Shown: in pieces, positions 21,828 to 30,471 of the stretch
How positions within the stretch are numbered: position 1 is the first letter of the stretch
Layout of the letters: every line of letters starts with the position of its first letter
Origin: RGIG5952 sp045603485
GTDB taxonomy: Bacteria; Verrucomicrobiota; Kiritimatiellia; RFP12; JAAYLN01
Direction: 5' to 3'
NCBI GenBank assembly: GCA_045603485.1
Contig: JAZUMF010000065.1
Location: 1-30,485 of the forward strand
Length of the DNA: 30,485 nucleotides
Made by a program: the position numbers and the translations under genes
Notes under the pieces: generated by a model
Database searches by the model: none
The model's input: only the letters and a program-made list of their open reading frames with translations
What the model was told of the DNA's origin: nothing

Positions 21828-24356
21828 TCATTGTACATTATACTTAACTGTTCTACCTAACATTGACTTGGCATTCCGCCCAACCCCATTTCTTCTCGCA
21901 CTTATAACCCAGCCGTCATAATCTACGATACCACAGTGTCCTGAGCCAGAATAAGCTTGTAGTCCAGCTATAAGACCTGGTTCAGGATAGACACTCCCTA
22001 GATGAATCCAGTCGCCTAATCCGTTCCCTGTAGCCCAATCATTCGCAACTGGTGGATATGCGAGACCTATTATTATGGCTATTCTATTTCTTGGCACATC
22101 AAATCCAGCTTCAATTGCAATATCTGCTACAAATCGATTGCATTTCCATTGTTGCTTATCTATAGAAGCATACCCGAATTTACTTTCCAAATCTGTATTA
22201 TACCCATATTTTTTACTTCCCAAATAAGTCAAAGCAGTATTCCTTAATCTTAACATGTCTTCAGAACGAGCAACACCAAAATGATTAAGTTCACCTCTCT
22301 CAGCTGGGCCTAACTTTTCTTTTATTGCATCACAGAAAGGTTCATTTTCTAGGTGTACATATACAGTTTCATTCGATTGTGTGCCACAAACAACCCTAGC
22401 TTTAAGAGCAAAAACTCCTGCTTCTGGAGTTGAAATTAACGTCATAGCATCGTCGATACGAGAAAGCACCCATTCATCATATTGATGCTTTGTGCGCCTT
22501 TTGGCTGTAAACCACTCAATATATAACATAGCACTTGATGGAGAAGAATCAAGAGTGGCTGATATGAACGTACCCTTAACTACACAAGCACCTGTAGAGG
22601 GTGATTGTGGTAAGGTAACTAGTAATGGATTTACAACAGTTAAGGTCGATGTTGTCGTTATAGGTTCTGATTCAGGAGATGGCCCTATAAATTCGCATTT
22701 GAATTTCACATCATCTATTTCTTTGCTTTCAATAACCCCATCGACTGTAAAACTTATAGTAAAACTTGTATCGTCATTTATCTGATACTCTTGGGGAAAA
22801 CTTAATGAAGTAATAATCTTTTCATTACCTTCATCTATTGATATTCTAAGTGTACCATTTGTTGGAATATCAGATATCATTGAGACAACGGCAGTGCCCG
22901 GGCGACTTCCTTGCATTTGTTTTTCTTTTAAAATTAAATTTCGAGGAACAGATATTGAACATGAGACCATCGGTACTTCGTAAATTCCATAACTTGCTCC
23001 TATCAAAGTAGAACAAAGTACTCGATTTGCTATTGTGGCGGTAACTGTCATATCACAAGCTCTCCAGCTGGGCATAATATCTATATCTACTAATGTTTCC
23101 TGCGCCATTGGAGATGTTATATTTATATTTGAATCTTTAGTTGTCCAATGATACTGAACTACTGATTCATCTAGGCGGCAATCTGTCAAAACAGCAAAAA
23201 AAGGAAGAGGGAAGTCTTCAGATTTTAAATGGACAACATCTGGCCATACCTTGAAGCGAGGCATCCAAATAATAACACCTTGTGTATCCTTAGCTGGTGT
23301 AATCACATCTAGATAACTATCCTCACTCCAAATTCCTATTTCACCATTTCCATCAAGTGTCTCGACTTCGTAGTAGGAGTTGTTTATTAGGTCGTCTGTC
23401 CATCTATAAGATACTGTTTCTATGAAAGGATGTGTATTAAACTCATACTCAATACCTTTTTCAAGCAAAAATACATACTCACCAGCATTGGTAATGGCAA
23501 CAGAATAATCACCAACAATCAATTGTGTTGTCTCTAAAGGTGTTTCTGGTACTGTAGCAGTAAACTTATAATATCCATTATCCAAATTTACCCCTATTTG
23601 TTCATCTAACCAGTAAGTATATCCCATTGTAAGTATCTCTGTTGCGTTTGTAAAATTTGCATTCACCCATTCACAATCTTGTCCAAAACCATCATGTTCA
23701 AATGGCAAAGTTCGAGGTATTAGTCGTTCTACGCCATTTGTCATTATGAGAATATTGCCACTACGTCGCAGTTCAATACGCGCATTCATACAATTCGTGG
23801 TATTCCGATTCACTAATCCATTGTACCAGGAAAATACATACATTGCTTCGTTTGTTTGCGTTTGTGCGACATAAGAGAACTTAAAATGCGATATATTACG
23901 CCCAATGGCAAGTTTTTCGCCTAAACTTGCAAGAACATCAGCGTTGTGGGGTGTTGACCACACTTCTCCTGAAGAGAGAACTTCAACGCCATGAAGATAA
24001 TTTGTTCCAAACGGGAAAATGAAGTCATTCTCAAATTTACACCAAAATGAATCATCCCAAACTCCAGTGGTATTCCATGCATTAACATACATCTGGGATT
24101 CATTTTTGTCTTGTGGTTGTATGTTTTTGGGAGCACTAAACTTTACTGGAATGCTAGTTCTTGCGGAAATATTTGTTTTTAAACTTCCGTGCAAATAGAG
24201 TGATACACAACAGACAAGAAGTATAACTCGTACTAAAGGCGACATCGTTCTGAATATAGAAGATATCCGCCTTAGTTCACTTTTGGCGATACAAAATAAA
24301 ATTGCAAGAGTAACTGCTGTCACACAACAAGTAATAATTATTAGCCATATTGTCAT
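21828..24356 (-). CDS. Membrane-anchored protein with C-terminal papain-like (NlpC/P60-like) amidase domain
   Basis: This 842-residue protein has two N-terminal membrane helices (about 2-24 and 39-57), then some 600 residues of beta-rich, Ig-like sequence. The last 130 residues hold a papain-like domain: WKCNRFVADIAIEAG with the candidate nucleophile C739, a PPVANDWAT segment, and SGHCGIVDYDGWVISA with candidate H807. The order Cys, then GHxGIV about 65 residues later, followed by a polar residue, is that of NlpC/P60- or CHAP-type peptidoglycan amidases; similar domains end some RHS-like proteins. It begins 4 nt after the stop of the EF-hand gene and is followed 19 nt later by a small secreted protein. 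The middle region is unrecognised. Low GC relative to the operon at 1542-16191 suggests acquisition. Confidence 0.72.
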   Translation of the reverse strand: MTIWLIIITCCVTAVTLAILFCIAKSELRRISSIFRTMSPLVRVILLVCCVSLYLHGSLKTNISARTSIPVKFSAPKNIQPQDKNESQMYVNAWNTTGVWDDSFWCKFENDFIFPFGTNYLHGVEVLSSGEVWSTPHNADVLASLGEKLAIGRNISHFKFSYVAQTQTNEAMYVFSWYNGLVNRNTTNCMNARIELRRSGNILIMTNGVERLIPRTLPFEHDGFGQDCEWVNANFTNATEILTMGYTYWLDEQIGVNLDNGYYKFTATVPETPLETTQLIVGDYSVAITNAGEYVFLLEKGIEYEFNTHPFIETVSYRWTDDLINNSYYEVETLDGNGEIGIWSEDSYLDVITPAKDTQGVIIWMPRFKVWPDVVHLKSEDFPLPFFAVLTDCRLDESVVQYHWTTKDSNINITSPMAQETLVDIDIMPSWRACDMTVTATIANRVLCSTLIGASYGIYEVPMVSCSISVPRNLILKEKQMQGSRPGTAVVSMISDIPTNGTLRISIDEGNEKIITSLSFPQEYQINDDTSFTISFTVDGVIESKEIDDVKFKCEFIGPSPESEPITTTSTLTVVNPLLVTLPQSPSTGACVVKGTFISATLDSSPSSAMLYIEWFTAKRRTKHQYDEWVLSRIDDAMTLISTPEAGVFALKARVVCGTQSNETVYVHLENEPFCDAIKEKLGPAERGELNHFGVARSEDMLRLRNTALTYLGSKKYGYNTDLESKFGYASIDKQQWKCNRFVADIAIEAGFDVPRNRIAIIIGLAYPPVANDWATGNGLGDWIHLGSVYPEPGLIAGLQAYSGSGHCGIVDYDGWVISARRNGVGRNAKSMLGRTVKYNVQ

Positions 24357-24360
24357 TGAT

Positions 24361-24936
24361 CTACATTACACGGATAATAAATGGTGGATAGAAGCGGCAA
24401 TACGAAATACTTTCGCTACTTTGTTGGATGCCGCGACGGACGATACGAACTAAATCCCACGAAGGATTAACTAGGACATTTTGAAAAGTTTGGTCTAAAA
24501 GTAGGGATGTTCCATCTGTCAAGAAAAGACGATTTTGAAAATTGTTGTTAGTGATGCGAAATAGCCACTCAAACTTATGGTATCCTGGATTTACTTCTTG
24601 TGCGATTCCAATATTAGAATTTCGTTCTCTCAAAAAAATTTGTCCACACATCCATCCTAGTGATAAATCTATTTCATTTCGATTTAATTTCCCATCGTGA
24701 TTTTCATCGGTTCCAAATTCCACGGCAATGGTATTATTTGTTTCTAAGACAGTTTCAATAGAAATTCCGAACCACGACCCTTGCATATCTGATATTGCAA
24801 ATATCTCATTCGTCGATGCCTCTGTGTCAACAAAATCAACTTCGCTAGTACGAGGTAGCTCTACACTAGCGGCAGGTAACGAATAAGTAATGGCGATAAT
24901 TGCGATACAGAGATATATAAAATTCTTAATCATCAT
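24361..24936 (-). CDS. Secreted protein with EF-hand-type calcium loop
   Basis: This 191-residue protein has a signal peptide (about 1-23, ending LPAAS). Residues 77-88 (DENHDGKLNRNE) form a canonical EF-hand/dockerin-like calcium loop, with D77, N79, D81, N85 and E88 in ligand positions, followed by IDLSLGWMCGQIFLRERN. I do not recognise the rest. It is the first gene of a three-gene set; its stop is 4 nt before the start of the 842-residue protein, so coupling is likely. The -10 box lies so close to the start that the message may be leaderless, perhaps beginning at the second Met (24933). Confidence 0.72.
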   Translation of the reverse strand: MMIKNFIYLCIAIIAITYSLPAASVELPRTSEVDFVDTEASTNEIFAISDMQGSWFGISIETVLETNNTIAVEFGTDENHDGKLNRNEIDLSLGWMCGQIFLRERNSNIGIAQEVNPGYHKFEWLFRITNNNFQNRLFLTDGTSLLLDQTFQNVLVNPSWDLVRIVRRGIQQSSESISYCRFYPPFIIRVM

Positions 24937-24941
24937 TGCTA

Positions 24942-24950
24942 TTATAGCAT
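24942..24950 (-). promoter_or_regulatory. Extended -10 promoter of the three-gene secreted cassette
   Basis: On the minus strand TGCTATAAT ends at 24942, only 5 nt before the ATG at 24936. The preceding TTTTTATGC context closely matches the moxR promoter. No good -35 is seen at 16-18 bp. Predicted transcription starts would fall on or next to the first ATG. Confidence 0.55.
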
Positions 24951-25033
24951 AAAAACGCTAATGATTAGTAGTTAATCAAATTTTAAATTTGCAAAAAAGT
25001 TTGCAGTTTTTCAATGTGAGTTATAGGCAAGGG

Positions 25034-28000
25034 TTAGATGGGGGCGAATGGTGGAGGCTCTGCGGCTTCCGGTAGATAGGGAGGGTCGATTTTATAGACG
25101 AATATATCTTCCTGCGCTTCGGTTCTTAGCTCTGTAATTCCAAGGCCGTAGTATTTTTCAAAGAAGGCCTTCAATTTTTCAATGACTGCTTGTTTCTTTA
25201 TGGCTCTGCCGCCACCGAAGCGGGAAACGGGGGGCATAAGTTTGTCAATCTCTGTTCCTGTCGTCTTTAATGTTCCGTTACGGAAGGCATTGTCAACAAA
25301 CTTTCGGGTTTCTTCCTGATTTAGCTTTTCATCCTTGATGATGTCAGCCAAGTCGTTTTCTTCTTGTTTTAGGACAAACTTGCGCCAATCGGTAGTGACT
25401 TGTGTGTCAACATTGACATGGTTGATAAAGGCTTCGATAAGCTCTTTCTTACTGCGCAACTGAATACTTGCATCAACAGCTTTGCGAATGGTGGTAAGGA
25501 TTTCTTTATCCGCGCAGTTGCTCTCATGGTATTTTTCAACGAGCATCAGTATGTAGTCGATATTGATTTCCACTTGCTTGATAAGCTCAAGTTCAAATTC
25601 GATATCGTCCGTAATATCTTCTTTTTCAGCATCGTTTTTTTTGCGGTACTTATCAAAGAGGTCAAGATAGATGCTCTGATAATTTTGCAAATCTCTTGCA
25701 GTGGTACAGTCCATTTCCTCAAATTGGTCAAAGGAGGAGAGAATATTTCTAATATTGAGGATAGCACCGAAGAGTCGAATAAAATCCTTCTCTGCCTCTT
25801 CTCCGACAATCGGAGTGCCGAGAGGATATTTTGTTTCCAGCTCTTTAAGCAATTCAATATAGCCGGGATGATATTTACCATCATCATCCTTAAAGCCAAA
25901 CCAATAGTCCTTGAAGCTCTTTAATAGAACAATGCCGCTGGCATTTTTATCACCAAAGAGGGCGATAGCTTCATCTGTGGCTTTTTGCAAGTCACGGAAA
26001 CAGATAATATTGCCGAAGGTTTTAACAGAGTTCAGAATACGGTTAGTCCTCGAATAGGCTTGGATCAGTCCATGCATCTTCAGATTTTTATCAACCCACA
26101 AGGTGTTGAGCGTTGTGGCATCGAAGCCTGTAAGAAACATATTCACGACAATCAACAAATCTACTTCGCGGTTCTTCACTCGCATGGACAAATCCTTGTA
26201 GTAGTTTTGGAACTTGTCAGAGGAAGTGTCAAAGTTAGTATTGAAGGCTGCATTGTAGTCCTGGATGGCACTTTCAAGAAAATCACGGGAGGTTTGGTCA
26301 AGAGCATCGGTGTCGAAGTCTTCCTCCTGCAGAACATCCTCGGGAGCTTCCTCGTTAGCGGCATAGCTGAAAATCGTGGCAATCGTAAACTGACGGTGGC
26401 TCGCCTTAATCTGTTTTTGAAACTCCTTGTAATACTTCATTGCCATAGGAATGGAACTAACGGCAAAGATAGCATTGAAGCCAGCCAAGCGTTTGCCCTT
26501 CAAGGAATAGAAACTGTTGCGTTTGGTCTTTTGGTCGAAATGCTCCAATGTATATTTTACGATTCCCTGAATTCGCTTAGGTGCAGCCATTGCCTTTTCA
26601 ATATCAATGGCAGAGACATCCTTGTCATTGATGCCCTCTCTTTCCTTGACCGTATTTACATAGTCAATGCGGAACGGGAGAACATTGCCGTCATTGATGG
26701 CATCTACAATGGTGTAGGTGTGGAGCTGGTCGCCAAAGGTCTGCGGTGTAGTCAGCATTGTCAAATGCCGTCCCTTTCCCGCATTAGCAGCGAAAATCGG
26801 AGTTCCCGTAAAACCAAAGAGATGATATTTCCTAAAGGCCCTTACAATCTTGGCGTGCATATCCCCAAACTGGCTGCGGTGGCATTCGTCAAAGATGATA
26901 ACGCAATGCTTGTTAAAAACCTCATGCCCCTTATTCTTGGTCACAAAGTTATCCAGCTTCTGAATGGTTGTGATTATGATTTTATATTGGTGGAAGCCGC
27001 CATTTTTGTTCCTGTCCTCAAGCTGACGCTGCAAAATTTTTGTTGAGGCATTGCTATTGGCAGAATCCTTCTCAAAGCGGTCATATTCCTTCATCGTCTG
27101 ATAGTCAAGGTCTTTTCTATCAACGACGAAGAGAACCTTATCAACATAGGGTAGGGCAGATGCGAGCTGTGCAGTCTTGAAAGATGTCAGCGTTTTTCCG
27201 CTTCCCGTAGTATGCCAGATATAACCGCCTGCGTCCACAGTCCCCAGTTTCTTGTAGTTGGTCGAAACCTCGATGCGGCTTAATATACGCTCAGTCACCG
27301 CAATCTGATAGGGTCTCATAACCATCAGAATTTCTTCTGTTGTAAAAACACAATATTTGGTCAGCACATTAAGAATGGTGTGCTTGGCAAGGAATGTCTT
27401 TGTAAAGTCAACAAGGTCGGCAATCACCTTGTTGTTGCCATCTGCCCAAAATGAGGTAAACTCAAAGCTGTTGCTCGTTTTCTTCGATTTATGCTTTGCG
27501 CCTTCGCCCATTTCCTTGATATGGCTGTTTCGGGTAGTGTTGGAGTAGTACTTGGTGTGCGTTCCATTGGAGATAATGAAAATCTGCACATATTCATACA
27601 AGCCGCTTTCAGCCCAAAAGCTATCTCGCTGATAGCGTTTTATTTGGTTAAAGGCTTCACGAATCGCAACGCCACGGCGTTTCAGTTCCACATGGACAAG
27701 TGGGAGACCATTGACAAGGATAGTTACATCATAGCGCGTCTCATGGTTGCCCTTGGTCTCCTCGTACTGATTGATAACCTGCAAACGATTATTATGAATG
27801 TTCTTTTTGTCGATGAGTTGAATATTCTTGGAGGTTCCATCATCACGGCAGAGTACCTTTACATGGTCAGTCTGAATGGTGCGGCTCTTTTCAACAATGC
27901 CCTCATTAGCGTTGGCAAGCGTTTCCGAGAAGAAGCGCTTCCACTCGCCGTCCGTAAAGGTGTAGCCATTCAAAAGCTCAAGCTGCTCTCTAAGATTGGC

Positions 28001-28180
28001 AATCAGACTGCTTTCGTTATGAATGGCAAGATATTCGTACCCCTGAGTTGTCAGGAGACGGATAAGTTCCTTTTCAAGAGCCGCTTCGCTTTGGAAGCTC
28101 TCAGAGCGTGAGCTTTTTGGCGTATATTCAGCGACAACGGTACTATCTTCGGTTTCTGCGATGATGTTGTAGCAATTCAT
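25034..28180 (-). CDS. hsdR: Type I restriction enzyme R subunit
   Basis: This is the motor and nuclease subunit of a type I restriction-modification system, 1048 residues from ATG 28180. The PD-(D/E)xK nuclease is YDVTILVNG...HVELKRRG (about 150-170). The helicase has Walker A HTTGSGKTLTSFK (about 322-335), the DEAD-box variant FDECHRSQFGDMH (about 430), GFTGTPIF (about 453), and motif VI region MHGLIQAYSRTNR (about 700). A C-terminal region needed for complex assembly follows. The frame is open to ATG 28201, but that segment is repeat sequence; ATG 28180, coupled to the preceding mini-ORF by ATGA, gives MNCYNIIAE, a plausible start. The protein is intact even though hsdS is disrupted. hsdM is expected beyond the right edge. 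Confidence 0.93.
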   Translation of the reverse strand: MNCYNIIAETEDSTVVAEYTPKSSRSESFQSEAALEKELIRLLTTQGYEYLAIHNESSLIANLREQLELLNGYTFTDGEWKRFFSETLANANEGIVEKSRTIQTDHVKVLCRDDGTSKNIQLIDKKNIHNNRLQVINQYEETKGNHETRYDVTILVNGLPLVHVELKRRGVAIREAFNQIKRYQRDSFWAESGLYEYVQIFIISNGTHTKYYSNTTRNSHIKEMGEGAKHKSKKTSNSFEFTSFWADGNNKVIADLVDFTKTFLAKHTILNVLTKYCVFTTEEILMVMRPYQIAVTERILSRIEVSTNYKKLGTVDAGGYIWHTTGSGKTLTSFKTAQLASALPYVDKVLFVVDRKDLDYQTMKEYDRFEKDSANSNASTKILQRQLEDRNKNGGFHQYKIIITTIQKLDNFVTKNKGHEVFNKHCVIIFDECHRSQFGDMHAKIVRAFRKYHLFGFTGTPIFAANAGKGRHLTMLTTPQTFGDQLHTYTIVDAINDGNVLPFRIDYVNTVKEREGINDKDVSAIDIEKAMAAPKRIQGIVKYTLEHFDQKTKRNSFYSLKGKRLAGFNAIFAVSSIPMAMKYYKEFQKQIKASHRQFTIATIFSYAANEEAPEDVLQEEDFDTDALDQTSRDFLESAIQDYNAAFNTNFDTSSDKFQNYYKDLSMRVKNREVDLLIVVNMFLTGFDATTLNTLWVDKNLKMHGLIQAYSRTNRILNSVKTFGNIICFRDLQKATDEAIALFGDKNASGIVLLKSFKDYWFGFKDDDGKYHPGYIELLKELETKYPLGTPIVGEEAEKDFIRLFGAILNIRNILSSFDQFEEMDCTTARDLQNYQSIYLDLFDKYRKKNDAEKEDITDDIEFELELIKQVEINIDYILMLVEKYHESNCADKEILTTIRKAVDASIQLRSKKELIEAFINHVNVDTQVTTDWRKFVLKQEENDLADIIKDEKLNQEETRKFVDNAFRNGTLKTTGTEIDKLMPPVSRFGGGRAIKKQAVIEKLKAFFEKYYGLGITELRTEAQEDIFVYKIDPPYLPEAAEPPPFAPI

Positions 28181-28212
28181 AATGTAGAATGCATAATGCA
28201 CAATTGCATCAT
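28177..28212 (-). CDS. Mini-ORF 2 linking hsdS to hsdR
   Basis: Minus-strand ATG 28212 (or the adjacent ATG 28209) follows AAAGGAG by a few bases and encodes 10-11 residues (MMQLCIMHSTL). Its stop TGA at 28179-28177 overlaps the hsdR ATG at 28180 as ATGA. It is probably a coupling device or an insertion by-product; a functional peptide is unlikely. Confidence 0.45.
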   Translation of the reverse strand: MMQLCIMHSTL

Positions 28213-28256
28213 GTTCTCCTTTCGTTTGTCTGTGCGACTATGTTGTGGCAATTCAT
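28209..28256 (-). CDS. Mini-ORF 1 linking hsdS to hsdR (hsdR-start duplicate)
   Basis: The minus-strand ATG at 28256 overlaps the hsdS stop (ATGA) and encodes MNCHNIVAQTNERRT. The first residues mirror the hsdR start MNCYNIIAETEDST, so it looks like a duplicated, truncated hsdR 5' end. Its stop overlaps the next ATG (ATGATG), which has AGGAG just upstream. Confidence 0.45.
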   Translation of the reverse strand: MNCHNIVAQTNERRT

Positions 28257-29114
28257 AATGCATTGCGTGATAAACTTTTGAATTTCAAAAGTTTATCACG
28301 ATAGTATTCATATTGCTTCTGCCTTGCTTCAATTTCGGCGGGCAGTCCTGCGGAAATATCATTACATAAGGTTTCAAATCTCTCAAGAACATCAACAATT
28401 TTCTGTTGCGTTTCTTTGCTTGGAACAGGGACTTTAATAGACCTCAATCCTGTCTTATTAAATTTGGGCATAGCACTTTTTCCAATAATCCTTTGAAGTG
28501 CATCTTGTCCCCATTTACTCTTAAACCAATAGTAATAAAAGGCATCGTTTTCTGTCTTTACCATCACGGAATTGGGGGCTAAACTCATAGGAACATTTAG
28601 ATTCGGGCATCTAAATGTTGTTCCCACGCCTGCACCGATGTTGTTAATAATAATTTCGCCGCCCATCAACTTTGATTTTGCCAAGAAATTATAAGCGTGT
28701 TCGTCAATATAAACCATTTTATCCAGATTAAAACCAGATGAATAATCTACTGTTCTGAGCAGAACGGCATAATCTGGCTCATTCTTGTAAGATACATTTT
28801 CTCTCAAACTCGCAAAACTACCATTAGCAACATAGTCTGTTATGTTCGATACTTCACCAAGAGTTGCCCATTCAACAGTATCATCAAAGCATAATAATTG
28901 AGTGCTATAATACTCATACTGTTTTTGTCTCGCTGTAAGCTCTGCTGTAAGCTCCGTGAAATTGTCCAAAATTCGGACAATTTCACTCTGTACCTCCAAA
29001 GGAGGTACAGGAATTTTAATCTCTGCTAATGCTTTTTGTGTAACATGTTTTAAAGTAGAACCAGTAAACTTTTTAGAATAATCTTGGTATGCTGCAGCTC
29101 CTGAAAGAAAATAA
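28253..29114 (-). pseudogene. hsdS: 3' part of type I specificity subunit, cut by an ISL3 element
   Basis: The minus-strand frame encodes, from the IS border, YFLSGAAAYQDYSKKFTGST (end of the first target-recognition domain), IKIPVPPLEVQSEIVRILD (central conserved helix), ARQKQYEYYSTQLL, then the complete second recognition domain (VEWATLGEVSNITDYVANGS through FNKTGLRSIKVPVP). It ends in the second conserved helix, ARQKQYEYYRDKLLKF. About 286 residues remain of the usual 400 or so. The 5' part should lie past the IS, outside the window. The triplet at 28999 is TTG within the conserved helix and not a natural start. HsdS sets DNA specificity, so this interruption should abolish or change recognition unless a half-subunit is translated and dimerises. 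Confidence 0.88.
28266..28300. repeat. 35-bp near-perfect palindrome in the hsdS 3' end
   Basis: CGTGATAAACTTTTGAA (28266-28282), central T, then TTCAAAAGTTTATCACG (28284-28300): a 17-bp stem with a 1-nt centre. It encodes the HsdS tail RDKLLKFKSLSR. No T tract follows on the coding strand. A 13-base piece of one arm recurs at 19182-19194. Confidence 0.75.
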
Positions 29115-29136
29115 GGCTCTTCCTTAAAAAGTGTGG

Positions 29137-29160
29137 GTAAGCATCAAATTTGGTGCTTAC
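29137..29160. terminator. Hairpin inside the ISL3 left end
   Basis: GTAAGCA (29137-29143) pairs with TGCTTAC (29154-29160) around the palindromic CAAATTTG. Such stems near IS ends often block transcription entering from the flank; no T run follows directly, so this role is inferred. Confidence 0.45.
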
Positions 29161-29176
29161 TATGAGCTTAAAAGAG

Positions 29177-29205
29177 TTGACAAAAAAAGCGTCATATAAG
29201 AAAAT
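29177..29205 (+). promoter_or_regulatory. Weak promoter of the ISL3 transposase
   Basis: A consensus TTGACA lies at 29177-29182. At 17 bp the -10 is only GAAAAT (29200-29205); a better TATAAG (29195-29200) is too close at 12 bp. A strong AAGGAG at 29221-29226 sits 6 nt before the ATG. Confidence 0.4.
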
Positions 29206-29232
29206 CCAGTATCCAAAAAAAAGGAGTCTTAC

Positions 29233-30471
29233 ATGACGCTCAATGATTTTATCAAAATTTTGTTAGGGAATCAATTTAATCAGTTTGATTTTTTAGAAAA
29301 GGCAAATGGTGATGAATTTTCTAAAGAAATAACAATATGCTTAGAAAGGCGCATAGGAGTACCATACACTTGTATACATTGTGGTCAGCAGTGCTTATTT
29401 GCTTTTGATACATTACCTGAAAGAAGGGTTGAAGATATTCCACTAGGGGAATATCGTTTGTTTTGGAAGTTTACGCCTAAGCGAATAAAGTGTCCTTATT
29501 GTAATCAAGTCCACATTGAAAAGATCGATGGTTTAACGCCACACTCTCGTCAAACAGATCGTTTCCGACTACATATAGCAAGGAGATGTAATGACTCTAG
29601 TGTATCTGCCGTAGCCAGACAATATGGACTAAATGATGATACAGTTCGTAAAATTGATAAGGAATTTCTCAGCAAAAGAGAGAAGATTACACCCCCAGAG
29701 ATATGTGAAAAATTAGGGATAGATGAGATTGCCATACGCAAAGGACATGTATATGCTACGGTTTTTTACAATCATGATACTAGGAGTGTAATACATATGG
29801 TTCAAGGGCGTGCAACAAGTGTTGTATGTGATTTTTTCAAAGAGAAAGGAGTGGAATGGTGTTCTCATGTCAAAGTTGTAACCTCAGATTTATGGAACCC
29901 ATATAAGACGGCAGTAAAACGATATCTTCCCAACGCTAAGATCACAACAGATAAATTCCATGTATTCAAATATGTTGGAGATGCTCTTGATCAACTGCGT
30001 CGAGAAGAGTATATATACCAAAGTACAAAAACAACTTTTGACATAAAGAAAGCAAGATTCCTAATGCTTAAACCCAATTCGCAATTAAATGAAAGAGGAC
30101 TTAAACGCATTCAACAACTAAAAGAGACTAACGATAATCTTTACACCGGTTATTTACTCAAAGAACAAGTATTTATCTTTTACCAAATAGATAAACGAGC
30201 AGATGCCGAAGAGTTTCTAAAAGGATGGGCATCATCATGTATTGCATCTAAACTGAAGCCATTTGTTAAATTCGGCAAGCGTATTTTAAGGCATGCAGAC
30301 TCAATACTTGAATATTTTGTTCATAAGGTTTCCAACGGTTTTGCCGAAGGGATAAATAACAAAATTAAAGTGATAAAACGAATGGCATATGGCTTTCATG
30401 ATTTTGAATACTTTCGCTTGAAGATACTTGCAGCAACTGGTTATTTGAAAGCATTACCTTTCATAAACTAA
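29233..30471 (+). CDS. tnpA: ISL3-family transposase
   Basis: This 412-residue DDE transposase has the ISL3 layout. An N-terminal zinc ribbon (CIHCGQQC, then CPYCN about 50 residues later) is followed by a helix-turn-helix region (SSVSAVARQYGLNDDTVRKID). The catalytic core has GIDEIAIRKGH (D about 164), TSDLWNPYKTAVKRYLPNAK (D about 219) and the final Glu in GFAEGINNKIKVIKRMAYGF (about 372). The protein is intact and ends in a hydrophobic LKALPFIN tail. The ATG has an ideal ribosome site. Lower GC than the flanking genes suggests recent arrival. Confidence 0.95.
   Translation: MTLNDFIKILLGNQFNQFDFLEKANGDEFSKEITICLERRIGVPYTCIHCGQQCLFAFDTLPERRVEDIPLGEYRLFWKFTPKRIKCPYCNQVHIEKIDGLTPHSRQTDRFRLHIARRCNDSSVSAVARQYGLNDDTVRKIDKEFLSKREKITPPEICEKLGIDEIAIRKGHVYATVFYNHDTRSVIHMVQGRATSVVCDFFKEKGVEWCSHVKVVTSDLWNPYKTAVKRYLPNAKITTDKFHVFKYVGDALDQLRREEYIYQSTKTTFDIKKARFLMLKPNSQLNERGLKRIQQLKETNDNLYTGYLLKEQVFIFYQIDKRADAEEFLKGWASSCIASKLKPFVKFGKRILRHADSILEYFVHKVSNGFAEGINNKIKVIKRMAYGFHDFEYFRLKILAATGYLKALPFIN

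Larger units (their letters stand above)
28164..28260. repeat. 21-bp direct repeats at the hsdS-hsdR junction
   Basis: ATGTTGT(A/G)GCAATTCATAATG occurs at 28164-28184 and 28240-28260, 76 bp apart and differing at one base. A 36-bp stretch at 28172-28207 has inverted GCAATT/AATTGC ends and internal CATAATG-type repeats. The layout fits a duplication of the hsdR 5' end or insertion of a small repeat element. Confidence 0.7.

Noticed and set aside
24960..25033. Terminator for hsdR before the secreted cassette
   Set aside because: Only short AT-rich stems are present (for example CAAATTT-T-AAATTTG), too weak to call; read-through into the cassette cannot be excluded.
25985..27046. A 353-codon plus-strand frame antisense to hsdR
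   Set aside because: It lies fully within the well-supported helicase part of hsdR and shows no recognisable protein features.
28181..28201. ATG 28201 as the hsdR start
   Set aside because: The added residues (MHYAFYI) come from a CATAATG-type repeat and lack a ribosome site in frame; ATG 28180 is coupled to an upstream stop.
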